Source: CAYZXU01 sp964482535
Lineage (GTDB): Bacteria > Desulfobacterota > Desulfobacteria > Desulfobacterales > BuS5
Assembly: GCA_964482535.1 (NCBI GenBank)
Contig: CAYZXU010000012.1
Span: 1-34,395 of the forward strand
DNA: 34,395 nt
Direction: 5' to 3'
In this document: positions 23,477 through 32,581 of the stretch, in pieces
How positions within the stretch are numbered: position 1 is the first letter of the stretch
How the letters are laid out: each line of letters starts with the position of its first letter
Position numbers and translations under genes: made by a program
Notes under the pieces: generated by a model
What the model saw: only the letters and a program-made list of their open reading frames with translations
The model's database searches: none
What the model was told of the DNA's origin: nothing

Positions 23477-24625
23477 ATGTCATCAAGCGCCACTATTTTG
23501 ATTGTTGATGATGAAAAGATGAATTTAAAGGTTCTAAGGGCAATGCTCATCTCTGAAGGCTACAATGTGATAGAAGCCACAGGAGGGCAGGAAGCTCTGA
23601 CTGTGGCGGATGAAAAACAGCCGGATTTAATACTGCTGGACGTGATGATGCCTGGGATGAACGGTTTTGAAGTTTGCAGGACACTAAAGCAGAAAGAAGC
23701 AATCTGCAAGAGCAACAGTATAATTCCTGTTGTTATGGTAACGGCCTTAAAAGAAAAAAAGGATCGAATAGAAGCGCAAAATGCAGGCGCAGACGATTTT
23801 TTAACAAAACCGGTTAATAGAATAGAGCTTATTATCAGGGTAAAGTCTTTGCTTCGTATTAAAACTTTTCATGATAATCTCCTTGAAAGTTACAAAAAAC
23901 TGCAAAGAAAAAACAAGGAACTTGAAAAGCTTGAAAGGATTAAGGAAAGCTTGACCCATATGATAATACACGATTTGAATAATCCTGTTTCGGCAATATC
24001 CATGACCATTGAACTTTTAATGTTAACAAAAGGGAACTTTGATGAAGAACAGGTTGCCAAACTGGAAAAATGTTTAAACTACTGCTCGGATCTTCAAACT
24101 CTTATTAACAGTATTTTGGATATTTACACGATGGAGGAGCAGGAGTTAAAATTAAACAAACGAAATGTTGATGTTAATGATCTGTTCGATGAAGTTATTA
24201 AACAGTTTATCCCCATAAGCAAGTCAAGGCAGATAAAATTATTATTTAAAAAATCTGCCCATCATCTTAACGCTTTTCTTGATACTTCACTTATAAAAAG
24301 GGTTTTGGCGAACCTGCTCAACAATGCTTTTAAGCACACGTCAAATAATGGAGTAATAGATATTGTCGCAGAAAATTTTGATCAAAAAGGGGAGCTTGGC
24401 GTTGTTGTGAAAGACAACGGTTCCGGTATCAGTACTGAATATATAGAGAAAATTTTTAACAGGTTTGAGCAGGCTGAGCTTAAGGAAAGAGGAGTCATGA
24501 CAGGGCAAAACGGTCTTGGTCTGGCATTTTGCAAAATGGCAGTGGAAATACACGGCGGCAGGATCAGGGCGGAAAGTGAAGGAAAAGGCAAGGGCGCCAA
24601 ATTTATTTTTACAATTCCTGTATAG
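23477..24625 (+). CDS. Receiver-histidine kinase hybrid (REC-HisKA-HATPase), soluble
   Basis: A 382-residue cytoplasmic protein without membrane segments. The N-terminal receiver (5-125) has D55 (LILLDVMMPGMNG), VTALK and DDFLTKPV. A coiled-coil-like lysine/glutamate linker (about 135-155) leads to the HisKA box with H165 (MIIHDLNNPVSAI). The HATPase has ANLLNNAFKHTSNNG, VKDNGSGI, FNRFEQ and GQNGLGLAFCK. Such proteins are driven by phosphorylation of their receiver and pass phosphate to another regulator. It sits between the partner-switching genes and cheA, so it could bridge the two modules, for example by phosphorylating the REC-PP2C protein or by being a target of CheA. A ribosome site GGGGAAATAAGGGG is close to the ATG. 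Confidence 0.92.
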   Translation: MSSSATILIVDDEKMNLKVLRAMLISEGYNVIEATGGQEALTVADEKQPDLILLDVMMPGMNGFEVCRTLKQKEAICKSNSIIPVVMVTALKEKKDRIEAQNAGADDFLTKPVNRIELIIRVKSLLRIKTFHDNLLESYKKLQRKNKELEKLERIKESLTHMIIHDLNNPVSAISMTIELLMLTKGNFDEEQVAKLEKCLNYCSDLQTLINSILDIYTMEEQELKLNKRNVDVNDLFDEVIKQFIPISKSRQIKLLFKKSAHHLNAFLDTSLIKRVLANLLNNAFKHTSNNGVIDIVAENFDQKGELGVVVKDNGSGISTEYIEKIFNRFEQAELKERGVMTGQNGLGLAFCKMAVEIHGGRIRAESEGKGKGAKFIFTIPV

Positions 24626-24759
24626 GGAATATTGGAAGAAGCAATATCGTATGTTTAAGTTTTTTGAAATACAGTCGATAACAAAATTAAAATTTTTCAA
24701 TAAATAAATCACAGGATATTTAAATGATGTTGATTAAAAAAAATTACAAGGAGTAAATC

Positions 24760-27700
24760 ATGACCTTTGAAAACGATGAAACTTTGCAGATTTATATTGA
24801 AGAGTCCCTTGAGCACCTGGATGATATTGAAAATGATTTTTTGGCCATAGAGGCTACCGGAGCCGACATAGATGAAGAATTAGTGAACAAGGTTTACAGG
24901 GCTGCCCATTCCATAAAGGGTGGGGCAGGTTTTATGGGGCTCAATAATATCAAAAACTTAACTCACGAGATGGAGAACATCCTTGGTAAAATCAGGAGCA
25001 GGGAGATGATTCCCAATCCTGAAATAATTAATATTTTGCTGTCTGCCTCTGATACGCTTAAGTCTTTGATCAACAACATTAATGAAAGCAATGATATGGA
25101 TGTGTCCGGGCATATCGAAGCCCTGTCCATGCTTCTTTCAGGATCACTTCCACAAGGGGAAAAGGAGACTGTTAAAAACAGTAAAGATATAATGTTTTCT
25201 GACGGGCGTACTGCGTTTACAGTGTCCGAGTATGATATTTCAAATGCTGAAAAAGAGGGTAAAAACATCTATCTTGTGGAATATGACCTGCTTCATGATG
25301 TTCATAACAAGGGTAAAAACCCTTTGGATGTATTAAAAGAGATGCAGGATTGTGGAGATATTATTGAAAGCCGGGTGGAAATAGCTGCCGTTGGGACCCT
25401 CGAAGATGAAGATGCCCCTGTCAGGATACCTTTTATTATTCTCTTTGCGTCAATTTTAAAACCTGAAGATATTAATGTGCTCTTTGAGATTGATGAAAGA
25501 TATATTCTGTTTCTCAACGATGAATTAATTCTTGGGCCTATCTCAGACCTTTCTGTTGACGGTTTTGAGCAGGAATCATCCGTTGATGAAGAGCCGGAAC
25601 AGGAAGTTTATGTAAATGAGGAGCCTGATGAGACCAAGGCAGGTGAGACTGAAGATTTAGAAGAGGAAATGGCTGAAATGGAATCTGAAGTTTTCGTTGA
25701 AAAAGTTAAGCCACCGGAAACAAAGAAGTCTTTGGAATCCGATGGAGACACTGCAAAAGCGATGGCAGGAGGGGACACAAGTTTAAGGGTGCATGTGAGC
25801 CTCCTTGATTCGTTAATGAACCTCGCAGGCGAACTTGTTTTAAGCAGAAATCAGCTTTTGCAGGCAATGTCTTCCCATGACCAGCGCAGTTCTGAAATTG
25901 CAGGGCAGCGTATAGATCTGATAACTTCCGAACTCCAGGAGGCTATAATGGCCACGAGAATGCAGCCCATAGGAAATGTGTTTAATAAATTTCCCAGGGT
26001 TGTGCGTGATCTTTCAAGAACTCTGAAAAAAGAAGTAGAGCTGTTTCTTGAAGGAAAAGATGTTGAACTTGACAAGACAATTATTGAGTCAATAAATGAT
26101 CCACTTACACACCTTGTGCGAAATTCAGTTGATCATGGTATCGAAACCCCGGCTCAGCGAAGAAAAACAGGAAAAGCATCTGAGGGGAAAGTTTTTTTAA
26201 AAGCCTACCATGAGGCTGGTCAGGTTAATATTGAAATTACAGACGACGGCAAAGGTTTAAACGGAAACGCTCTTGCAGAAGCTGCTATGGCAAAAGGTCT
26301 TATTTCAGAAGAACAGGCAAAGGCAATGTCTGACAAGGAGAAGGTTCATCTTATTTTTATGCCAGGTTTTTCCACTGCCGAAAAAGTAACCGATGTTTCA
26401 GGCAGAGGCGTAGGTATGGACGTGGTCAAGACTAACCTGGATAAGCTGGGGGGAATCGTTGACATTGATACCGAGATCGGAAAGGGGACAAAAATACGTA
26501 TCAAGCTTCCCCTGACCCTGGCAATAATTCCCACACAGATAATATCCTCCGGAGGAGAAAGATATGCTATCCCCCAGGTTAATATGGAAGAACTCCTAAG
26601 GATTCCTGCAGACAAGATTAAGGAAAGAGTAGAAAAAGTGGGGGATGCCGATGTTGTGCGGCTCCGGGGAAAACTGCTCCCCCTTATAAGGCTTTCGGAT
26701 GTCATTGGAATTGAGCGCACATACTTTGATGAAGAAAGCAGCGCTGAGTCTGAAGACCGCAGAAATAATATTGCAGACAGAAGATCCTTTAAAAGCGGNN
26801 NNNNNNNNNNNNNNNNNNNNNNNNNNNNNNNNNNNNNNNNNNNNNNNNNNNNNNNNNNNNNNNNNNNNNNNNNNNNNNNNNNNNNNNNNNNNNNNNNNCT
26901 GAGTCTGAAGACCGCAGAAATAATATTGCAGACAGAAGATCCTTTAAAAGCGGGCAGAAAGCTCCGGTTAATACAGAAGTAGATCTAAATGTGCGTGATT
27001 CAGATGACAGGCGCAAAAGCGCTGCAAGCGCTGTAAATATAGTTGTAGTTTCAACAGGGGCATTGAAGTACGGGCTTGTGGTTGATCAGCTCCACGATTC
27101 TGAAGAGATAGTCGTCAAACCTTTAGGCCGGCACCTGAAAAACTGCAAGGGATATGCAGGCGCAACCATTATGGGAGACGGAAGGGTTGCTCTTATACTT
27201 GACATTACCGGTCTTTCCAGGATGGCTGATTTAATCTCATTTGAAGGAAATGAAAGGGCAGATGAGATTCAGCGTGAAGCAGTAAAAAAGGATGAGGATG
27301 TTCAATCCCTTCTTATATTCAGGAATGCTCCGGAAGAACAGTTTGCCGTGCCTCTTGGTCTGGTATCGCGTATTGAAAAGGTAAAGAGTTATGATGTCGA
27401 GATGGTTGGCGGCAAAAGAATAATGCAGTGCAGGGGTGAAACTCTTCCTCTTATGTCCATTGAGGAGGCTGCCGACGTAACCCCCATGGATGACAGGGAA
27501 GATCTTCTTGTAATAGTCTTTTCGATTTCAGGAAGAGAGATCGGAGTTCTTGCCGCAAGCCCCATAGACGCATTTGAAGTAAAAACAAAATTTGATGAAA
27601 CAACATTGAGGCAGACAGGCATAATGGGTTCTGCAATTATTGAAGGGAAAATCACCCAGCTTGTGGATATTTTCGGGCTCATTGAAGCTGTAAAGCCGGA

Positions 27701-28112
27701 CTGGTTTGAAGAGCGTGAACCTGTTACAGAGCCTGACGGCACTGCGCCTACGATTCTTTATGCTGAAGATTCAGCATTTTTCCGCACACAGGTAAAGGGT
27801 TTTCTCGAAGATGACGGGTATAATGTTGTTGAAGCAGAAGACGGCGCCCTGGCATGGGATCTTCTATGTGAGAGCGGAGATGGTATAGATCTGATTGTAA
27901 CGGATATAGAGATGCCGAATATGAACGGCTTTGAGCTTACACAAAAGGTTAAAGGAGATGAACGTTTTTCTGCTCTGCCTGTTATAGCCATGACAACAAT
28001 GGCAGGAGATGATGATGTGACAAGGGGGAGTGAGGTCGGTATAGATGATTATCAGATAAAGCTGGACAGGGAAAAGCTTCTGGAAAGTATCCATGGTTTT
28101 TTGTCTAAATAG
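24760..28112 (+). CDS. cheA: CheA chemosensory histidine kinase with two CheW-like domains and C-terminal receiver (sequence gap inside)
   Basis: This is one gene, broken only by 100 N at 26799-26898. Removing the N run and one of two identical 55-bp flanks (155 nt) restores one frame of about 1065 residues; as printed, the frame shifts after the gap and stops at 26982. Domains: HPt with H50 (YRAAHSIKGGAGFMG), a P2-like region (about 145-270), acidic linker (about 270-330), P3 dimerization (LLDSLMNLAGELVLSRNQLL), HATPase with HLVRNSVDHGIE, DDGKGL and GRGVGMDVV, then a CheW-like P5 interrupted by a charged insert, a second CheW-like domain and a receiver with D997 (IVTDIEMPNMNG). It autophosphorylates under MCP control. 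The fused receiver may serve as phosphate sink or output, as no separate CheY is present. A GTG at 26991 is not a real start. Confidence 0.93.
26799..26898. other. Assembly gap of 100 N inside cheA
   Basis: Exactly 100 N, the usual placeholder of unknown length. The 55 nt before it (26744-26798) and after it (26899-26953) are identical, so the two contigs probably overlap there and no sequence is missing. Confidence 0.97.
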
Positions 28113-28161
28113 CGACTGATTTGTTTTGAATTAAAAAATATTTTACATAAGGAGAAAAGAA

Positions 28162-29847
28162 ATGTTTAAGAACATGAAACTTATGCACAAACTCATAGGG
28201 AGTTTTTCTGTTGTGGCTTTTATAGTGCTGATTGTGGGAATTGTGGGATATTCCGGCATTTCAAAAATTTTCAGGTCACTTGAAGAGGTTTCAGACAAGC
28301 ATCTTAAGGGTATTGAGGCATTGCATATTATCAAGGAAGCCCAGATGGAGATAAACGGAATTGAGAAAATCCTTCTTATCCCGGAACTGACAGACAGGGA
28401 CAGAGAAGTCCAATACAAAAAATTTGAATCTGCACAGAAAAAAATTAATGTGGGCTGGAACACCTTTGAATCAATAGATATAACGGAGAAACAGAAAAGT
28501 CTCTGGAATGAATTTGTTCCTGTCTGGAACGCATGGAAAAAGGACCATAAGGAATATTCGCGTATTTATAACATAGTTGATCCTGGAGGAGTCAGGCTGT
28601 GGGAAAAAATTGGTGCCCAGGCGATATCTGTCAACCAGGTTTCTTTTGAAAAATCGGCAGTCTTATTGGGGAGTATGGTTGAAGTGAGTTCAAAGCTTGC
28701 AGACGAATTTAAGCAGACTTCCGCAATCAGTGTTTCCCGCACCAAATTTTTTATGCTCACAGCAATGGTATTAGGAATTATTGCTGCTCTTGTTTTTGGA
28801 ATTTTGCTTAGTCTTTCCATAACCAGGCCCATTGCAAGAGGTGTTGCCTTTGCGGAAAATGTTGCTGAAGGAGACTTGACAAAGACTCTTGATATTGAGC
28901 AGAACGATGAGGTCGGTATGCTGGTTAAGGCTTTAAACAAGATAGTTACCAGTATAGGCCCCATGTTTAAGGATATTGTTGAAAATGTAGAAACGCTCAC
29001 ATCATCTTCTTCGGAGTTGACTGAAATATCGACCCAGATGACTGCCGGAAGTGAAAATATGTCAGGCAGGTCAAATACAGTAAGCGCTGCCGCAGAAGAG
29101 ACAAGCTCCAATATGTCTTCTGTATCCGCAACCATGGAAGAAACTTCAACAAATATCAGCATGGTAGCCACTGCAACCGAACAGATGACAGCCACTGTAG
29201 GCGAAATAGCTCAAAATTCTGAAAAAGCGCGTGAAATAACCGACAGGGCGGTTGAAGAAGCAAAGAGCGCTTCTAAAAAAGTAGATGAGCTTGGAAAAGC
29301 AGCAATAGAAATAGGCAAGGTAACGGATGCAATCACAGAAATTTCAGAGCAGACAAATCTTCTTGCATTAAACGCCACGATTGAGGCTGCAAGGGCTGGT
29401 GAAGCAGGAAAAGGCTTTGCTGTTGTTGCAAATGAAATAAAAGAGCTTGCGAGACAGACTTCATCAGCAACTGAAGAGATTAAGACAAGGGTTAAAGGTA
29501 TTCAGAATTCAACACAAGGCACAGTTACCCAGATACAGCAGATTACAAAAATCACCAATGAAGTTAATGAGGTAGTAAAAACAATAGCCGCAGCGGTTGA
29601 GGAGCAGTCCGTAACCACGAGAGAGATTGCCGGCAATGTTGCCCAGGCTTCACAGGGGCTTGGTGAAGTTGCGGATAACGTTGCCCAGAGTTCTACTGTT
29701 TCGGAAGAGATCGCAAGGGATATAGGAGAGGTTAACCAGGCAGCCGGTGAAATGGCGAGTGGCAGCTCCCAGGTTGATCTCAGCGCAAAAGAACTTAGCA
29801 GGATTGCCGAACAGCTTCATGGGATGATGGGCAGGTTTAAAGTTTAA
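28162..29847 (+). CDS. Methyl-accepting chemotaxis protein
   Basis: A 561-residue transmembrane chemoreceptor. TM1 is at about 10-32, followed by a periplasmic four-helix-bundle-type sensor (about 33-195) with no extra ligand-binding fold that I recognise, then TM2 (about 197-220). The HAMP domain (about 221-275) contains ITRPIARGV and NDEVGML. The long cytoplasmic coiled coil has the highly conserved tip with ISEQTNLLALNATIEAARAG. The C-terminus ends MMGRFKV, with no NWETF-like tether for CheR/CheB. AAGGAG lies a few bases before the ATG, 49 bp after cheA. It is the only receptor in the cluster, so it is probably the dedicated input of this CheA. The ligand is unknown. Confidence 0.95.
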   Translation: MFKNMKLMHKLIGSFSVVAFIVLIVGIVGYSGISKIFRSLEEVSDKHLKGIEALHIIKEAQMEINGIEKILLIPELTDRDREVQYKKFESAQKKINVGWNTFESIDITEKQKSLWNEFVPVWNAWKKDHKEYSRIYNIVDPGGVRLWEKIGAQAISVNQVSFEKSAVLLGSMVEVSSKLADEFKQTSAISVSRTKFFMLTAMVLGIIAALVFGILLSLSITRPIARGVAFAENVAEGDLTKTLDIEQNDEVGMLVKALNKIVTSIGPMFKDIVENVETLTSSSSELTEISTQMTAGSENMSGRSNTVSAAAEETSSNMSSVSATMEETSTNISMVATATEQMTATVGEIAQNSEKAREITDRAVEEAKSASKKVDELGKAAIEIGKVTDAITEISEQTNLLALNATIEAARAGEAGKGFAVVANEIKELARQTSSATEEIKTRVKGIQNSTQGTVTQIQQITKITNEVNEVVKTIAAAVEEQSVTTREIAGNVAQASQGLGEVADNVAQSSTVSEEIARDIGEVNQAAGEMASGSSQVDLSAKELSRIAEQLHGMMGRFKV

Positions 29848-29868
29848 TAAACGGGAGGTATTAAGACA

Positions 29869-30339
29869 ATGGAACATTTTGAAAAAACAGAAAAAACCGT
29901 AGAGCTTGCAACTTTTTATATAGGAGATGCTCTTTGCGGCATGGATATACTGAAGGTCCAGGAGATAAACAAGCTGATGGAGATGACTAAAATTCCCCAG
30001 GCACCTGAATATGTCAAGGGCATTTTAAACTTAAGGGGCAAGATAATAACGATAATTGATCTCGGAGTTAAGCTTGGTCTTGCATCATCGGAAATAAGTG
30101 ACTATAGCCGGAATATCATAGTAAACTCTGAAGGCGAGTACGTGGGTCTGCTGGTGGACAGGATAGGAGATGTGGTATTAACTCATTTTGACAAGGTTGA
30201 ATCTCCTCCGGCAAATATCAGGGGAGTTCAGGGGAAATTTTTTGAAGGAGTTTATAAAACAGATAATAATCTTATCGGGATACTGAATATGCGTGAAGCG
30301 TTAAAGGAAGATCAGCAGACTGAAATTTTAAATGCTTAA
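29869..30339 (+). CDS. cheW: CheW coupling protein
   Basis: A 156-residue single CheW domain: ATFYIGDALCGMDILKVQEI, IPQAPEYVKGILNLRGKIITIIDL, a GEYVGLLVDRIGDVV segment and the C-terminal LIGILNMREAL. It links the MCP to CheA in the receptor array. GGGAGG precedes the ATG by 11 nt, and it is 21 bp after the MCP gene, so it is transcribed with it. A MITE-like element follows almost at once, between cheW and cheB. Confidence 0.95.
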   Translation: MEHFEKTEKTVELATFYIGDALCGMDILKVQEINKLMEMTKIPQAPEYVKGILNLRGKIITIIDLGVKLGLASSEISDYSRNIIVNSEGEYVGLLVDRIGDVVLTHFDKVESPPANIRGVQGKFFEGVYKTDNNLIGILNMREALKEDQQTEILNA

Positions 30340-30345
30340 CTACAG

Positions 30346-30482
30346 TTGATGGCCTCGCAAAAAGTCGTCATTCCCGCGGAGGCGGGAATCCATGAAGTGT
30401 GTAACTATTTGAAAATACTGGATTCCCATTTTCATGGGAATGACAAGCAAAGGCAAAATCCGACTTTTTACGAAACCATCAA
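30346..30482. mobile_element. MITE-like element with 22-bp terminal inverted repeats
   Basis: A 137-bp non-coding element. The left end (30346-30367, TTGATGGCCTCGCAAAAAGT then CG) and the right end (30461-30482) are inverted repeats with 19 of 22 matches. Inside are two ATTCCC-N8-GGGAAT units, at 30370-30389 and 30422-30441, each with fully paired 8-bp arms. No clear target-site duplication is seen. A half copy lies at 15623-15690. It sits between cheW and cheB, inside what is otherwise one operon, and in RNA it could fold into a large hairpin that affects expression of cheB and cheR. Confidence 0.8.
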
Positions 30483-30531
30483 TAATTAGCAGTTGATAAA
30501 TGTTTTTCATGACAAGTTGGAGGCAGTTGAA

Positions 30532-31635
30532 ATGATAAAGAGTAAACCTGTAAGAGTGCTTGTTGTTGACGATACAGTAGTTTATCGTAAGATAGTCAGT
30601 GATATTCTTGCAGATCTGCCTCAGGCACAGGTGGTTGGAACGGCGCATAACGGAAAAGCTGCCATGGCAAGAATTGCTTCATTAAAACCGGACCTTTTAA
30701 TGCTGGATATCGAAATGCCGGAAATGAGCGGTCTTGACGTGCTTGAGCAGATAAAGTCAAAGAAGATTGACGTGGGAGCAGTAATGCTCAGCACCTTGAC
30801 ACAGGAAGGCGGCGCAATGACCATGAAGGCTCTGGATCTTGGAGCCTTTGACTTTATACCAAAGCCCCAGTCAGGAAGCATTGAGGAGAATAAAGTAAAA
30901 ATAAAAAAAATACTTTCCCCCATGCTTGCAGCTTTTGCAAGAAGCAGAGAAATTAAAAAGATACTTAAGGGGAATTCTTCTAAAGGTGGTTTTTCCGGCA
31001 TAAGTAATGCAACGCATACTTCGAAAGCCTCTTTGGTTAGAAAAAGCACAAAAAAAATAAAATCCGAGATTATTGCAATAGGTATTTCAACCGGAGGACC
31101 CAAAGCCCTTGCTGTCATGATGCCCAGGCTTCCTGAGAAATTCGGAGTTCCCATAGTGATAGTTCAGCACATGCCCCCTGTTTTTACAAAATCTCTTGCT
31201 AAAAGCTTAAACTCCAAATGTAAAATTGAGGTAAGAGAGGCTGTTAACGGCGAACCTGTTTTAGCAAATACGGCATTAATTGCTCCGGGTGGAAAGCAGA
31301 TGAAAATAATGGCCGGGGCAGACGGCAAACAGAGGGTAATAAAGATAACAGACGATCCTCCTGAAAACAGTTGCAAGCCGTCTGTGGATTATCTTTTCAG
31401 GTCCGTTGCACATCATTATGTGGGAAGAGCCACGGGTGTAATCATGACAGGTATGGGTTCAGACGGCAGTAAAGGCTTAAAACTGATGCACCGCAACGGT
31501 GCTGCTGTAATAGCGCAGGATGCCTCAAGCTGCGTGGTTTACGGTATGCCGAAGGAACCGGTTGAATCCGGCATAGTGGATGTAATAGCCCCACTTAATA
31601 AAATTGCTGATGAAATATGCAAAACCATCAGATAA
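30532..31635 (+). CDS. cheB: CheB chemoreceptor glutamate methylesterase
   Basis: A 367-residue response regulator-esterase. The receiver (about 5-120) has D59 (LMLDIEMPEMSG), with the acidic pair in VVDDT and AFDFIPKP. After a basic linker comes the esterase with S186 (GISTGGPKAL), H213 (IVQHMPPVFTKSLA) and D311 (MTGMGSDGSKGL). It removes methyl groups from, or deamidates, MCP glutamates when phosphorylated by CheA. I chose ATG at 30532 because GGAGG lies 8 nt upstream; a TTG at 30493 in frame has no such site. The MITE-like element ends 50 bp upstream. Confidence 0.95.
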   Translation: MIKSKPVRVLVVDDTVVYRKIVSDILADLPQAQVVGTAHNGKAAMARIASLKPDLLMLDIEMPEMSGLDVLEQIKSKKIDVGAVMLSTLTQEGGAMTMKALDLGAFDFIPKPQSGSIEENKVKIKKILSPMLAAFARSREIKKILKGNSSKGGFSGISNATHTSKASLVRKSTKKIKSEIIAIGISTGGPKALAVMMPRLPEKFGVPIVIVQHMPPVFTKSLAKSLNSKCKIEVREAVNGEPVLANTALIAPGGKQMKIMAGADGKQRVIKITDDPPENSCKPSVDYLFRSVAHHYVGRATGVIMTGMGSDGSKGLKLMHRNGAAVIAQDASSCVVYGMPKEPVESGIVDVIAPLNKIADEICKTIR

Positions 31636-31683
31636 ATTTTACAAAAAATGATGCAGTGTTTTTTGCTAATGGAAGGATTGTTC

Positions 31684-32517
31684 ATGAAAAAAATTACTCC
31701 TGAAGAGATAAAGCTACTTGCCAAATATATACATAATATATCGGGAATTTTTTACGATGAGAAAAAGGCGTATCTGTTTGAGACAAGGCTCGGTCCGCTT
31801 CTGGAAAAACATACTTTATCATCTTACAGCGAGTTATACCATAATGCCAGAAAAAATAAAATTATTGAAAAAGATATAATAGACGGCATATCCACAAATG
31901 AAACCCTGTTTTTTCGTGATGCATCTCCTTTTGAACTTTTAAAGCACAAGATTATGCCGGAGCTTATTGATGCGCGCAGCACAAAATCTTCCAGCATGAT
32001 GCCAATGCCTCTGAAAATATGGAGCGCTGCATGCTCAACGGGTCAGGAGGTTTACAGTATCGCTATTGTTCTAAAAGAGCTTCTGTCTGATTTGAAAAAA
32101 TACAGGATTAAACTGCTTGGCACTGATATTTCCGACTTGGCCGTTGCCCAGGCAAGCTATGGCAAATATAACAAGTTTGAAATAGAACGTGGTCTTGAAA
32201 GCAAAAAACTTCAAAAATATTTTTCCCCAAACGGAAACTCCTGGAAGATTAAGGATGAAATAAGGGTTATGGCGACATTTAAAAAACTTAATCTTATGCT
32301 GCCCTTTGCAGGCCTGGGAAAATTTGATATTGTTTTTTGCAGAAATGTGGCAATATACTTCAGCCCTCAGGACAGAAAAAAACTTTTTAATAAAATAGCT
32401 GATATACTTGAACCGGATGGGTGCCTTATAATAGGATCAACAGAGTCACTTACAGGGGTTTGTAGCAGGGTTGTGCCTAAAAGGCATATGAGGTCTGTGT
32501 TCTACCAGCTAAAGTAA
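31684..32517 (+). CDS. cheR: CheR chemoreceptor methyltransferase
   Basis: A 277-residue SAM-dependent methyltransferase. The N-terminal helical domain (about 1-75) includes YDEKKAYLFETRLGPLL and STNETLFFRD. The catalytic domain has WSAACSTGQEVYSIAIVL (SAM loop), LLGTDISDLAVAQA, DIVFCRNVAIYFSP and CLIIGSTESL. It methylates MCP glutamates, opposing CheB. I prefer ATG at 31684 with GGAAGG 7 nt upstream; earlier in-frame ATGs at 31648 and 31651 add 11 to 12 residues without a ribosome site. No TPR domain is attached. 'RNVAIYF' replaces the more common 'RNVLIYF'. Confidence 0.95.
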   Translation: MKKITPEEIKLLAKYIHNISGIFYDEKKAYLFETRLGPLLEKHTLSSYSELYHNARKNKIIEKDIIDGISTNETLFFRDASPFELLKHKIMPELIDARSTKSSSMMPMPLKIWSAACSTGQEVYSIAIVLKELLSDLKKYRIKLLGTDISDLAVAQASYGKYNKFEIERGLESKKLQKYFSPNGNSWKIKDEIRVMATFKKLNLMLPFAGLGKFDIVFCRNVAIYFSPQDRKKLFNKIADILEPDGCLIIGSTESLTGVCSRVVPKRHMRSVFYQLK

Positions 32518-32581
32518 AAAAACTTCGAGTTTTGTAAATGCCCCAAAAAGAATAACTGTAAAGTTGAAAAGGGATAAACTC

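Noticed and set aside
26991..28112. A separate CheW-receiver (CheV-like) gene starting at GTG 26991
   Set aside because: The frame continues upstream into the CheA reading frame once the duplicated 55 bp and the N run are removed. No ribosome site precedes the GTG.
32515..32533. AAAACT-TCG-AGTTTT hairpin after cheR as a terminator
   Set aside because: Short AT-rich stem and no U-tract after it.
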